From UBA4781 sp963556045 (GTDB lineage Bacteria > Chloroflexota > Anaerolineae > Anaerolineales > Anaerolineaceae): 64,000 bases of DNA. The notes beneath the pieces are model-generated. The model was not told the DNA's origin. It searched no databases and worked only from the letters and a program-made list of their open reading frames with translations. Location of the stretch: positions 806,001-870,000 of the forward strand of contig CAUVYA020000002.1 of assembly GCA_963556045.3 (NCBI GenBank). Reading direction: 5' to 3'. Made by a program: the position numbers and the translations under genes. Positions within the stretch are counted from its first letter, which is position 1. Each line of letters starts with the position of its first letter. Positions 8,160 to 17,289 of this stretch are shown here, one piece after another.

Positions 8160-8435
8160 CTAATCCTCTTTCACCAAGTCTTCTGCCTGAATTTCAGTTT
8201 TATTCAGGATTTCTTGCACAACCCAGCGCACCTTGCGTGAAATAGGCTTGCTCTCTACGATCAATACTTCATCACCAATTTTGCTGCCAATTTCATCATG
8301 AGCCATGACTTTCTTTGCAGTATGAACAACCTTTTGGTAGACAGGATGCCTATATGTTCGAGAAATTTCGACCACAACGGTCTTCATCATCTTGTCGCTG
8401 GTGACAATACCCTGTAATCTTTTTCTTGCGGTCAT
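8160..8435 (-). CDS. rpsQ: 30S ribosomal protein S17
   Basis: S17 is an early 16S rRNA-binding protein with an OB fold. Recognisable features are RLQGIVTSDKMMKTVVVEI and the conserved pair AHDE and SRKVRWVV; 91 residues. Its ATG overlaps the rpmC stop by four bases, consistent with translational coupling. Confidence 0.97.
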   Translation of the reverse strand: MTARKRLQGIVTSDKMMKTVVVEISRTYRHPVYQKVVHTAKKVMAHDEIGSKIGDEVLIVESKPISRKVRWVVQEILNKTEIQAEDLVKED

Positions 8436-8644
8436 TTCTCACCTTCCAGATTTTCTTTGTTTTGTCGTTCTCTAACTACAGTCTCCAACCTGGCAATATC
8501 ATGACGAATCTTTTTCACTTTGCTAGTATCAGTCAATTGCCCTGAAATAAGCTGGAAACGCATTTCCATATATTCTTTTTTCGAATCGAATATTTTTGTC
8601 TTTAATTCTTCATCAGAGAATTTACGAATTTCATCTATCTTCAT
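8432..8644 (-). CDS. rpmC: 50S ribosomal protein L29
   Basis: A small two-helix protein at the polypeptide exit site, where the signal recognition particle and trigger factor dock. It begins MKIDEIRKFSDEELKTKI and has the helical pair with FQLISGQLTDTSKVKKIRHDIARLETV; 70 residues. It starts two bases after the rplP stop. Confidence 0.96.
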   Translation of the reverse strand: MKIDEIRKFSDEELKTKIFDSKKEYMEMRFQLISGQLTDTSKVKKIRHDIARLETVVRERQNKENLEGEK

Positions 8645-8646
8645 TT

Positions 8647-9069
8647 CTATTCTCCATCAATATCCGACCGCGAAATGATTTTCGTTTTAATCGGGAATTT
8701 ATACGCTGCCTGTTTCAAGGCGTGTTTCGCCACATCAGCATCAACACCGCCCACTTCGAAAAGAATACGACCTGGTTTTACTACAGCTGCCCAGAACTCC
8801 ACAGCTCCTTTTCCTTTACCCATGCGCGATTCTGCAGCACGTTTGGTAATGGGTTTATCAGGGAATATTCTGATCCATACTTTTCCACGTCTTTTCAGAT
8901 TACGAACGATCGCGCGGCGTGCGGCTTCGATTTGTCGTGCGGAAATCCATGCTGGCTCTAAAGCCTGAAGCGCATAATCACCAAAAGATATTTCTGCACC
9001 ACGCATAGCTTTCCCACGCATTCGTCCGCGCATCTGTTTACGATATTTCACACGTTTTGGCATTAACAT
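8647..9069 (-). CDS. rplP: 50S ribosomal protein L16
   Basis: L16 helps place the A-site tRNA. The signatures PKRVKYRKQMRGRMRG, RRGKVWIRIFPDKPIT and GKGKGAVEFWAAVVKPGR are present; 140 residues. The first ATG at 9069 is favoured over the one two codons later because AGAGGAAA lies at the right distance from it. Confidence 0.96.
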   Translation of the reverse strand: MLMPKRVKYRKQMRGRMRGKAMRGAEISFGDYALQALEPAWISARQIEAARRAIVRNLKRRGKVWIRIFPDKPITKRAAESRMGKGKGAVEFWAAVVKPGRILFEVGGVDADVAKHALKQAAYKFPIKTKIISRSDIDGE

Positions 9070-9102
9070 GACAATTTCCTCTTTCCAGTGTGATACGCCA
9101 GG

Positions 9103-9780
9103 TTATTCACTAACGTAAACACCTTCAGTTTCTTCAACAATTTCTTCTGTACCTGGCATGATCTCGCCTTTATAGACCCAGACTTTTATTCCAATTTGCC
9201 CGTAGGTCGTTAATGCTTCAGCACGAGCGAAATCAATATCGGCGCGTAGTGTTTGTAAAGGAACACGTCCCTCTCGCAGCCAAACCGAGCGAGACATTTC
9301 TGCACCATTTAAGCGACCAGCCACCTCTACTTTGATACCTTCCGCGCCCTGGCGGATAGCCTGCTGGATCGCGCGCTTCATCGCACGACGATAACTGATT
9401 CTGCGAGAGATCTGATTGGCAATATTTTCTGCTACCAACCGTGCATCACAATCAGGATTTACGATCTCTTTGATCTCAAGATCAATCTTTTTTCCTGTTA
9501 ACTCTTCCAACTTACGGCGGATTTCTTTTACAGTTTCGCCCTTACGTCCAATCAAAATCCCGGGTTTGGCTGTATTAACAACAATCTTGATCTTGCTGGG
9601 ATATCTTTCGATTTCTATAAAAGAGATCCCCGCCCTTTCGGCAGATTTATTGATCAGCGCGCGAATTTCCAGATCTTGATGCAGCTGGTCAATATAATTC
9701 TGTCCCTCAGCATACCAACGACCTTCCCAAGGCTTATTAATCCCTAAGCGAAATCCGATTGGATGAACTTTTCGACCCAT
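9103..9780 (-). CDS. rpsC: 30S ribosomal protein S3
   Basis: S3 forms the mRNA entry pore with S4 and S5. The N-terminal MGRKVHPIGFRLGI, the KH-type RNA-binding region with GILIGRKGETVKEIR, and the C-terminal domain with GVKVWVYKGE-like GIKVWVYKGEIMPG are all present; 225 residues. It sits between rplV and rplP. Confidence 0.97.
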   Translation of the reverse strand: MGRKVHPIGFRLGINKPWEGRWYAEGQNYIDQLHQDLEIRALINKSAERAGISFIEIERYPSKIKIVVNTAKPGILIGRKGETVKEIRRKLEELTGKKIDLEIKEIVNPDCDARLVAENIANQISRRISYRRAMKRAIQQAIRQGAEGIKVEVAGRLNGAEMSRSVWLREGRVPLQTLRADIDFARAEALTTYGQIGIKVWVYKGEIMPGTEEIVEETEGVYVSE

Positions 9781-9814
9781 AATTTCTCCTAATCTTTCCT
9801 TTATAGTGCTCCGA

Positions 9815-10150
9815 CTATACCTTTTCTTTCAACACAACTCTAATGTGTGAGGATCTCTTTAAAATCGGTTTAAAACGCCCTCGCGCACCAAATCGACGCC
9901 ATTTCCTTGTTGGGGCTTCATCGGCGTAAATTTCACTGACAAACAGATCATCACGATTGAGACCAAAATTGTTTTCTGCATTTGCTGCAGCCGATTCGAT
10001 TAACTTACGAACCGGTTCCGAAGCAGCTTTATGTAAAAAACGAAGGTCGGTAACCGCTTTTTCTACTTTTTGCCCGCGAACCACATCAATCACCAGGCGG
10101 ACTTTCTGTGGAGAAATCGAGCAGTATTTTAATTCAGCACGTACATCCAT
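9815..10150 (-). CDS. rplV: 50S ribosomal protein L22
   Basis: L22 has a long beta hairpin that lines the exit tunnel, a site of macrolide action. The 111-residue protein contains KYCSISPQKVRLVIDVVRGQ and the hairpin region ADEAPTRKWRRFGARGRF. It lies ten bases after rpsS and 34 before rpsC. Confidence 0.97.
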   Translation of the reverse strand: MDVRAELKYCSISPQKVRLVIDVVRGQKVEKAVTDLRFLHKAASEPVRKLIESAAANAENNFGLNRDDLFVSEIYADEAPTRKWRRFGARGRFKPILKRSSHIRVVLKEKV

Positions 10151-10159
10151 GGTCTATTC

Positions 10160-10438
10160 CTAATCTCTCTTTGTGGATTTCTCAGCCATATGCCCACGGA
10201 AATGCCGGGTTGGGGCAAATTCGCCCAATTTATGGCCAACCATATTCTCAGTAATATAGATCGGTACATGACGTCGCCCATCGTGAACCGCAATGGTATG
10301 TCCTACCATTTGAGGAAAGATCGTGCTGGCTCTACTCCAGGTGCGCAGCACCTTTTTTTCATTCTTGTTATTCATTTCCTCAATTTTTTTCAACAGCTTC
10401 GGATCCACGAATGGTCCTTTTTTCAAAGATCGAGACAT
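10160..10438 (-). CDS. rpsS: 30S ribosomal protein S19
   Basis: S19 pairs with S13 in the 30S head. It begins MSRSLKKGPFVDPKLL and contains RTWSRASTIFPQMVGHTI and HKLGEFAPTRHFRGH, all diagnostic; 92 residues. Standard position between rplB and rplV. Confidence 0.97.
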   Translation of the reverse strand: MSRSLKKGPFVDPKLLKKIEEMNNKNEKKVLRTWSRASTIFPQMVGHTIAVHDGRRHVPIYITENMVGHKLGEFAPTRHFRGHMAEKSTKRD

Positions 10439-10464
10439 TTCTAGCTCCTTAATCTACCGATCAA

Positions 10465-11301
10465 CTATCTCTTCGCAGCATGTCGGCGGCGAACGATATA
10501 TTTATCTGTTTTCTTGTTCTTCCTGGTACGATAGCCAAGGGTTGGTTTACCCCAGGGAGATTTTGGTCCAGGCATACCGATGGGAGAACGTCCCTCACCA
10601 CCACCATGGGGATGATCTCGAGGGCTCATTGCGCTTCCACGAACCGTAGGTCGGATACCAAGATGGCGTTTACGACCTGCGCGACCAAGTTTGATCTGCC
10701 CATGTTCTAAATTACCAACCTGTCCGATGGTCGCAAAGCATTTCTGACGTACCAAACGAACCTCACCCGATGGAAGGCGGATATGAGCGTATTCTCCCTC
10801 TTTAGCCAGCAATTGTGCTGCTGCGCCTGCAGAGCGAACCATCTGACCACCACGACCTTCCGTCAGTTCAATGTTATGGATCATTGTGCCTACCGGAATA
10901 TTTGCAATCGGTAAACTATTACCATTGCGAACTTCCGCTTGAGGACCTGACATCAAGGTTTCTCCAACCTTTAACCCTAATGGAGCAATGATGTACTTTT
11001 TCTCACCGTCTGCGTACGTCAGCAGAGCCAAGCGAGCAGAACGATTTGGATCATATTCAATGGCACTCACTTTTGCCGGAATACCGATCTTCCCTCTCTT
11101 GAAATCAACGATACGAACTTTGTTTTTATGTCCACCACCACGATGGCGTACAGTAATACGCCCGTACATATTCCTTCCCGATTTCTTACTTCGTGAAACC
11201 AGCAAGGATTTTTCTGGTGTGTTTTTAGTGATCTCTTCGAATGTGTATCCCGTTCGATGTCGTTGCCCGGGAGTAACTGGTTTATATACCTTTACACTCA
11301 T
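10465..11301 (-). CDS. rplB: 50S ribosomal protein L2
   Basis: L2 is needed for subunit joining and peptidyl-transferase assembly. The 278-residue protein has the OB/SH3-like two-domain core and the C-terminal signature VRGSAMSPRDHPHGGGEGRS, which includes the conserved catalytic-centre histidine. The start overlaps the rplW stop by one base. Confidence 0.98.
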   Translation of the reverse strand: MSVKVYKPVTPGQRHRTGYTFEEITKNTPEKSLLVSRSKKSGRNMYGRITVRHRGGGHKNKVRIVDFKRGKIGIPAKVSAIEYDPNRSARLALLTYADGEKKYIIAPLGLKVGETLMSGPQAEVRNGNSLPIANIPVGTMIHNIELTEGRGGQMVRSAGAAAQLLAKEGEYAHIRLPSGEVRLVRQKCFATIGQVGNLEHGQIKLGRAGRKRHLGIRPTVRGSAMSPRDHPHGGGEGRSPIGMPGPKSPWGKPTLGYRTRKNKKTDKYIVRRRHAAKR

Positions 11302-11603
11302 TATTCAACTCCCTCAAAGATAGCGATTCTGTCTTCAGCAGCAAGGGTAACAATTGCTTTCTTGTATGCGGAATTACGAATAGCAACCCTGCGACTGCGC
11401 GCTCGTCTGCCACGCTTGGCAGGAACATTGATTACATTTACTTTTAACACTTTGACGTCAAATGCTTTTTCTACAGCATCTTTGACATCCACTTTTGTTG
11501 CTTTCCCATCTACTTCAAAAACATATTGATGCAGCTTATTGGTCTGATAAGCAGTTTTTTCAGTGATTAACGGTCGTTTCAGGATATCGTATGGTGTTTT
11601 CAT
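11301..11603 (-). CDS. rplW: 50S ribosomal protein L23
   Basis: L23 lies at the exit-tunnel mouth and is the docking site for trigger factor and SRP. The protein contains DILKRPLITEKTAYQTNKLH and VLKVNVINVPAKRGR; 100 residues. It follows rplD by one base. Confidence 0.97.
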   Translation of the reverse strand: MKTPYDILKRPLITEKTAYQTNKLHQYVFEVDGKATKVDVKDAVEKAFDVKVLKVNVINVPAKRGRRARSRRVAIRNSAYKKAIVTLAAEDRIAIFEGVE

Positions 11604-11604
11604 C

Positions 11605-12237
11605 CTATTTTCCTTTTCCTAGATATTCTTCAATAACCGTGATGGACGATTTATCTAATACTACGCGATCATAGGAAAGCAGATCTCGAATATTAAGATA
11701 GTTAGCATGCAATACTTTTACACTCTTCAGATTGCGGGCGGAAATATACACATTTTCTTCTGCTTTACTTGGCATTACAACTAAGGCGCTGTTTTCTCCA
11801 ACCCATTTCTCAACTGCCTGAAACAATTCTTTGCTCTTCGGCTGTTTCATTGCGACACTATCAACGACAATAATTTCTCCATCACCAGCTTTTACGGTCA
11901 GGGCTGAACGAAGTGCTGCACGTCTCATTTTCAACGGCATCTTCTTTTCATAACTACGCATATGAGGGGTGAAAATCTTACCACCGCCTACCCACTGCGC
12001 AGCGCGTGTTGAACCTTGTCTGGCGCGTCCTGTCCCTTTTTGTCTCCAGGGTTTACGACCACCACCCGATACATCACCACGCTCTTTGGTTTCATGTGTA
12101 CCCAGGCGTGCATTTGCCATTTGTCGAACATAGGCCTGGTGCATGAGATCGACATTTACTTTTGCTTCGAAAATGTCTTTCGGCAGCTCCACGTCACCTA
12201 TTTTCTTTCCCTTGAAATCAATTACATCTACCTTCAT
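11605..12237 (-). CDS. rplD: 50S ribosomal protein L4
   Basis: L4 reaches into the exit tunnel and in some bacteria represses the S10 operon. GGGRKPWRQKGTGRARQG, the extended tunnel loop, is at about residues 55-75. I chose ATG at 12237 (MKVDVIDF, 210 residues) over ATG at 12249, because GGAG is seven bases before the former. It lies between rplC and rplW. Confidence 0.95.
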   Translation of the reverse strand: MKVDVIDFKGKKIGDVELPKDIFEAKVNVDLMHQAYVRQMANARLGTHETKERGDVSGGGRKPWRQKGTGRARQGSTRAAQWVGGGKIFTPHMRSYEKKMPLKMRRAALRSALTVKAGDGEIIVVDSVAMKQPKSKELFQAVEKWVGENSALVVMPSKAEENVYISARNLKSVKVLHANYLNIRDLLSYDRVVLDKSSITVIEEYLGKGK

Positions 12238-12281
12238 TATCGGCTCCATTTAGACGGAATGAATATTCCGTGAATATTTCG

Positions 12282-12911
12282 CTATTGTTTCCTAGCCTCT
12301 TTAATAACAACCAATCCACCTTTGGGACCAGGAACTGATCCATTGACCCCAAGAAGATTTTTCTCAACATCCACGTACGCTACTTCTACGTGCTGTGATG
12401 TCACGCGCTCATTGCCCATATGACCAGGACCACGCGAACCTTTGTAAACACGTCCAGGGGTAGTACCAGAGCCATGCGAACCGGGTGCACGTACACGATC
12501 AGACTGACCGTGCGTTTTTGGTCCACCACGGAAGCCATAGCGTTTTACTGCACCAGCAAATCCACGTCCTTTGCTGTAACCAACAACATCAACATGATTG
12601 CCCACGGCGAACTGGCTTACATCAACCACATCGCCCTCTTTCACGTCAATTGTTTTCGCTCGGAATTCTCGCAGGTATTTTACCGAAGGGATCTCTTTCT
12701 TCTCAAGATGACCTTTTTCCCCAGCAGAAAGCTTTCCTTCTTTAACGGCGCCAAAACCAAGCTGTACGGCTGAATAGCCATCACGTTTGGTTTGACGGAT
12801 TTGAGTAACAAAACATGGCCCAGCTTCGATTAATGTAATCGGAACAGCATTGCCGTCCTGGTCGAAAATCTGGGTCATGCCAACCTTTTTCCCAATAAGC
12901 CCTTTAAACAT
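12282..12911 (-). CDS. rplC: 50S ribosomal protein L3
   Basis: L3 is an early 50S assembly protein near the peptidyl-transferase centre. The start MFKGLIGKKVGMTQIFDQDG and the extension around HGQSDRVRAPGSHGSGTTPG are diagnostic; 209 residues. AGGAG lies about 12 bases before the ATG, a rather long spacing. The 204-base gap to rpsJ is the largest non-coding stretch inside the ribosomal cluster. Confidence 0.97.
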   Translation of the reverse strand: MFKGLIGKKVGMTQIFDQDGNAVPITLIEAGPCFVTQIRQTKRDGYSAVQLGFGAVKEGKLSAGEKGHLEKKEIPSVKYLREFRAKTIDVKEGDVVDVSQFAVGNHVDVVGYSKGRGFAGAVKRYGFRGGPKTHGQSDRVRAPGSHGSGTTPGRVYKGSRGPGHMGNERVTSQHVEVAYVDVEKNLLGVNGSVPGPKGGLVVIKEARKQ

Positions 12912-13115
12912 ATTTTGTTTTTTCTCCTTGTTAGTTGTTAATCAGACTGTCAGCTTGGGCAAAGCTGCATCATCTTTCAGCGATTCAGTCAATAATCATC
13001 CAGCAATTTTTGTTTTCTTTTCAATTGCTGCAATGAATATTCTTGAACCACAACTTGTAGAATATCCAAAACCGAACTAATATACCATATCTTCCGTGAT
13101 TTTACCAGCTTTTGG
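12912..13115 (-). promoter_or_regulatory. Non-coding leader between rpsJ and rplC
   Basis: No gene is seen in these 204 bases. On the minus strand a perfect 6-bp stem with a 5-base loop occurs at 12951-12967 (CAGCTT / AAGCTG), nested inside GACTG / CAGTC, just upstream of the rplC ribosome-binding site. There is no T-tract, so it is not a terminator. An extended -10-like TGGTATATT lies near 13080-13088. A ribosomal-protein-binding leader or internal promoter is possible but not shown. Confidence 0.35.
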
Positions 13116-13424
13116 TTATATTTTGATCTCGATATCTACACCAGCGGGTAAATTCAAACGCATTAACATATCAATGGTTTTCGCATCCGGTTCAAGCACA
13201 TCAATGATGCGGTTGTGGGTACGAATCTCGAAATGTTCATGAGAATCTTTATCAATAAAGGTTGACCTTCTCACGGTAAATTTCTCAATTTTGGTAGGAA
13301 GAGGTACCGGACCTACCACTTTTGCACCACTGCGTTCTGCGGTTTCAACAATTCTCTTAGCAGATTGATCAAGTACTCGATGATCGTAAGCTTTCAATCG
13401 GATGCGAATCTTCTGTTTAGCCAT
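13116..13424 (-). CDS. rpsJ: 30S ribosomal protein S10 (NusE)
   Basis: S10 is a 30S head protein and, as NusE, a partner of NusB and NusG in antitermination. The 102-residue protein has the signatures IRIRLKAYDHRVLDQSAKRI and GPVPLPTKIEKFTVRRS. It lies ten bases after tuf, so it is co-transcribed with the str genes rather than heading a separate S10 operon. Confidence 0.97.
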   Translation of the reverse strand: MAKQKIRIRLKAYDHRVLDQSAKRIVETAERSGAKVVGPVPLPTKIEKFTVRRSTFIDKDSHEHFEIRTHNRIIDVLEPDAKTIDMLMRLNLPAGVDIEIKI

Positions 13425-13434
13425 ATCTTTCTAT

Positions 13435-14637
13435 TTACTCCAAAATTTCAGTGATGACACCAGCGCCGACGGTGAGACCGCCTTCGCGGATGGCGAAGTT
13501 GGAACCCTGTTCGAGAGCAACCGGGATGATCAGTTCGACCTGCATGTTGGTGCGATCGCCAGGCATAACCATTTCCACGCCCTCAGGCAGGGTAATGTCG
13601 CCGGTTACATCCATGGTGCGGATGTAGAACTGCGGACGATAACCGCTGAAGAACGGCTTGTGGCGCCCACCTTCATCACGGCGCAGCACGTACACTTCGG
13701 CATTGAATTTGGTGTGAGGGGTGATACTGCCGGGTTTGGCAATGACCATACCACGTTCCACATCTGTGCGCTCCACACCGCGCAGCAGCAGACCCGCATT
13801 ATCACCAGCCATACCCTCATTGAGGGTCTTGTGGAACATTTCCACACCGGTGACAACCGTGCTCATGCTCTTGTCGCGCAGACCAACGATCTCTACATTT
13901 TCGCCAACCTTGACAATACCGCGTTCGATACGTCCGGTCACAACCGTGCCGCGACCTTTGATGGAGAAAACATCTTCCACAGGCATCATGAAGGGTTTAT
14001 CCGTTTCACGTTTGGGTTCGGGGAAGTAAGTATCCAGTGCGTTCATCAATTCTTTGATGCAGGCATATTCCGGCGCGTTGGGGTCAGTGGAAGTGCTTTC
14101 CAGTGCCTTGAGGGCGCTGCCATGAATGATCGGGATATCATCTCCGGGGAAACCATTGCCGGTGAGCATGTCACGCAGTTCCATTTCAACCAGTTCGAGC
14201 AGTTCGGGGTCGTCCATCATGTCAACCTTGTTCAGGAATACGATGATATTGGGGACTTCCACCTGGCGTGCCAGCAGCACGTGCTCTTTGGTCTGGGGCA
14301 TGGGTCCATCAGGGGCGGCTACCACCAGAATGGCGCCATCAACCTGGGCTGCACCGGTGATCATGTTCTTGATGTAGTCACGGTGACCGGGCATATCCAC
14401 ATGCGCGTAGTGGCGGGCTTCCGTCTGGTATTCCACATGGGAAATACTGATGGTGATGCCGCGCTCTTTCTCTTCGGGAGCATTGTCGATCTTATCGAAT
14501 GCCATGAAATCAGCAAATCCCAGTAAGCTGGAGTACTTGGTGATCGCAGCCGTCAGGGTTGTCTTCCCATGGTCAATGTGTCCCATTGTCCCTACATTGA
14601 GGTGGGGTTTCGTTCGATCATAAACCTCTTTTGCCAT
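13435..14637 (-). CDS. tuf: Translation elongation factor Tu
   Basis: GTPase that brings aminoacyl-tRNA to the ribosome. G1 motif GHIDHGKT at residues 19-26, then DMPGH and NKVD; the beta-barrel domains II and III follow; 400 residues, as usual. Codon use is visibly more GC-ending and uniform than in the neighbouring genes, in line with very high expression or conversion with another copy. AAGGAGAATAACT precedes the ATG. No second tuf is in the window. Confidence 0.98.
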   Translation of the reverse strand: MAKEVYDRTKPHLNVGTMGHIDHGKTTLTAAITKYSSLLGFADFMAFDKIDNAPEEKERGITISISHVEYQTEARHYAHVDMPGHRDYIKNMITGAAQVDGAILVVAAPDGPMPQTKEHVLLARQVEVPNIIVFLNKVDMMDDPELLELVEMELRDMLTGNGFPGDDIPIIHGSALKALESTSTDPNAPEYACIKELMNALDTYFPEPKRETDKPFMMPVEDVFSIKGRGTVVTGRIERGIVKVGENVEIVGLRDKSMSTVVTGVEMFHKTLNEGMAGDNAGLLLRGVERTDVERGMVIAKPGSITPHTKFNAEVYVLRRDEGGRHKPFFSGYRPQFYIRTMDVTGDITLPEGVEMVMPGDRTNMQVELIIPVALEQGSNFAIREGGLTVGAGVITEILE

Positions 14638-14677
14638 AGTTATTCTCCTTATAAATAAATAATTATTTCTATTTTAT

Positions 14678-16747
14678 TCATCGCAAAACCTCGTTTGCGA
14701 TATTCTCAGGCAAAGGTGTGTAATGGTCGTATTCCATAGAGAATACGCCACGTCCCTGTGTAACAGAACGTAATTCTGTTGCGTACCCAGACATTTCGGA
14801 GAGAGGCACAAATGCAGAAACAGCCTGTGCATTACCATACTTCATCTCCATCCCAGAGATTTCGGCTCTACGTGAGTTCAGTTGTGCCAGCACATCCCCC
14901 AGATACTCTTCGGGGATATTCACTTCCACCTTCATAATAGGTTCCAGTAAAACGGGGTGTGCTCTCTCAACACCTTCACGGAAAGCGAAAATGGCAGCCA
15001 TTTTAAAAGCCATTTCGGAGGAATCTACCTCGTGGTAGGAACCATCATAAAAAGTAACCTGTAAATCAGTGAGAGTATATCCTGCCAAAACGCCTGATTC
15101 TGCAGCTTCAAATACACCTTTTTCAACCGCATTGAAATAATCACGTGGCACTGTGCCGCCTTTTATTTCATTGAGGAATTGCACCCCACCACCCTGCGGT
15201 AATGGTTTTATACCGAATACAACATGACCATACTGACCATGCCCACCGGTTTGTTTAACATATTTATATTCGACCTTGGGGATCTCTTTGGTGATAGTTT
15301 CACGATAAGAAACCCGTGGCTTTCCGACATTTGCCTGTACATTAAATTCGCGGAACATTCGATCCACAATGATTTCCAGATGAAGTTCCCCCATACCTTC
15401 AATGATAGTCTGTCCTGTGTCCTTATCTTCCCTGACTTTAAATGTAGGGTCTTCTTCCGCCAGGCGCGCTAATGCTTTACCCATTTTCTCATTATCGGCA
15501 GTGGTTTTCGGTTCGATCGCCACAGATATAACTGGATCAGGGAATGAAATCCGTTCCAAAACAACAGGGTTGTGCGCCTCACAAATAGTGTCACCTGTAA
15601 CGATGCTCTTGAAACCTAAGACCGCTCCAATGTCACCTGCATGCATTTCGTCTACATCTTCGCGATGGTCAGCATAAACACGAATTAATCGTCCTATCCG
15701 CTCTTTCTTTTGGGTGGAAGGATTGTAAGCCATCAAACCCTGTTTAATGGTTCCAGAATAGACTCGAAAATACGCCATACGACCTGCATATGGATCAGAT
15801 ACTATCTTGAAAATGATGGCGCTCATAGGTTCGTTGTCATCTGCATGGCAAATGATCTCTTCACCTGTTTTAGGGTCTGTTCCTATCACTGGAGGAATAT
15901 CTAACGGCGAGGGTAAGTAATCAATAATTGCATCTAACAGAGGTTGGACGCCTTTGTTCTTTAAGGAAGAACCGCAAAAGACAGGAGTGGCTTCGTTGGC
16001 AAGGACAGCTTTGCGTAAAGCTTCCTTGATTTCTTCTATAGAAATTTCTTCTTCGTTGATGAATTTATCTGTTAAAGCGTCATCAAGTTCTGCCACTTTT
16101 TCGACCACTAATTTTCTTTTCTCTGTGGCTTTCTCCAGATAGGCTGCGGGAATCTCCCTCTCAACAGGTGATGAACCCTGTTCATCTTCCCAGATGATCG
16201 CTTTCATATTAAGAAGATCTACCACACCTGTAAAATCGGCTTCCTTGCCAATAGCGATCTGCATCTGTATCGGTTTTGCGCCTAATTTATCACGGATGGT
16301 TTGAATGGAGTATTCCAGATCTGCCCCGACCCGATCCAATTTATTTACAAAACAGATGCGCGGCACATTATAACGATCAGCCTGCCGCCACACAGTCTCA
16401 CTTTGTGGTTCGACGCCCTGTACGCCATCGAATACCACCACACCACCATCCAAAACGCGCAGCGAACGCTGCACTTCTGCGGTGAAGTCAATGTGTCCTG
16501 GTGTGTCAATTAAATTTATCTGGTGATCCCGCCAATTAGTCGTAATTGCAGCGGATACAATGGTGATCCCCCGTTCACGTTCTTGTTCCATCCAATCGGT
16601 AACGGTTGTGCCATCATCTACTGAGCCAATTCTATAGGTTTTCCCTGTATAGAAAAGAATTCGCTCAGTAGTTGTGGTTTTACCTGCGTCAATATGCGCA
16701 ATAACCCCAATATTTCTTAACTTTTCTAAAGGATAATCTCGCGACAT
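14678..16747 (-). CDS. fusA: Translation elongation factor G
   Basis: Ribosomal translocase GTPase. The P-loop AHIDAGKTT is at residues 17-25, followed by DTPGHIDF and NKLDR; domains II-V run to residue 689. It is complete and shows no truncation. Order rpsL-rpsG-fusA-tuf is the classical str operon. Confidence 0.98.
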   Translation of the reverse strand: MSRDYPLEKLRNIGVIAHIDAGKTTTTERILFYTGKTYRIGSVDDGTTVTDWMEQERERGITIVSAAITTNWRDHQINLIDTPGHIDFTAEVQRSLRVLDGGVVVFDGVQGVEPQSETVWRQADRYNVPRICFVNKLDRVGADLEYSIQTIRDKLGAKPIQMQIAIGKEADFTGVVDLLNMKAIIWEDEQGSSPVEREIPAAYLEKATEKRKLVVEKVAELDDALTDKFINEEEISIEEIKEALRKAVLANEATPVFCGSSLKNKGVQPLLDAIIDYLPSPLDIPPVIGTDPKTGEEIICHADDNEPMSAIIFKIVSDPYAGRMAYFRVYSGTIKQGLMAYNPSTQKKERIGRLIRVYADHREDVDEMHAGDIGAVLGFKSIVTGDTICEAHNPVVLERISFPDPVISVAIEPKTTADNEKMGKALARLAEEDPTFKVREDKDTGQTIIEGMGELHLEIIVDRMFREFNVQANVGKPRVSYRETITKEIPKVEYKYVKQTGGHGQYGHVVFGIKPLPQGGGVQFLNEIKGGTVPRDYFNAVEKGVFEAAESGVLAGYTLTDLQVTFYDGSYHEVDSSEMAFKMAAIFAFREGVERAHPVLLEPIMKVEVNIPEEYLGDVLAQLNSRRAEISGMEMKYGNAQAVSAFVPLSEMSGYATELRSVTQGRGVFSMEYDHYTPLPENIANEVLR

Positions 16748-16789
16748 ATTTTTTACCTGTTAACGTTCAATTCATTAAAAAACAATAGT

Positions 16790-17257
16790 TTATAACCGGA
16801 AGTGAGAGAATGCCCGGTTTGCCTCCGCCATCTTGTGTGTTTCTTCACGTTTACGGATAGATGCACCCTGTTCGTTCGCGGCATCCATAATCTCACCTGC
16901 TAATTTTTCAGCAAATGATTTACCGCCACGTGCGCGGGTTGCATCCAGCATCCAGCGAATTGCTAAGGTAAGTCGTCTTTCAGGATCTACTTCCATCGGA
17001 ACCTGATATGTAGCGCCACCCACACGACGTGGACGTACTTCCATAATAGGTCCAATATTCTTCAAAGCACTATCAAGCACTTCAACTGGTTCTTTCTTAG
17101 TTGTGTCTTGAATGATATTAAGAGCATCATAAACGATCCCAGACGCAATGCTTTTCTTGCCCTGTTTCAGCACATTATTGATCAATACCTGAACATTTCG
17201 GCTGTTATAGCGGATATCTGGTTCAATTCTTCTTTTTTCTGGTTTTGTTCTTCGCAT
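16790..17257 (-). CDS. rpsG: 30S ribosomal protein S7
   Basis: S7 is the primary binder of the 16S 3' major domain and the autoregulator of the str operon in E. coli. The signatures SRNVQVLINNVLKQGKKS and GGATYQVPMEVDPERR are present, ending with TRAFSHFR-like NRAFSHFRL; 155 residues. It follows rpsL after 32 bases. Confidence 0.97.
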   Translation of the reverse strand: MRRTKPEKRRIEPDIRYNSRNVQVLINNVLKQGKKSIASGIVYDALNIIQDTTKKEPVEVLDSALKNIGPIMEVRPRRVGGATYQVPMEVDPERRLTLAIRWMLDATRARGGKSFAEKLAGEIMDAANEQGASIRKREETHKMAEANRAFSHFRL

Positions 17258-17289
17258 GCAACTTTCTCCAAATCTTTTACAGAAAAGCC

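Noticed and set aside
13402..14526. 374-residue open frame on the plus strand
   Set aside because: It is antisense to tuf, uses tuf's skewed codons and has no family features; a shadow of codon bias.
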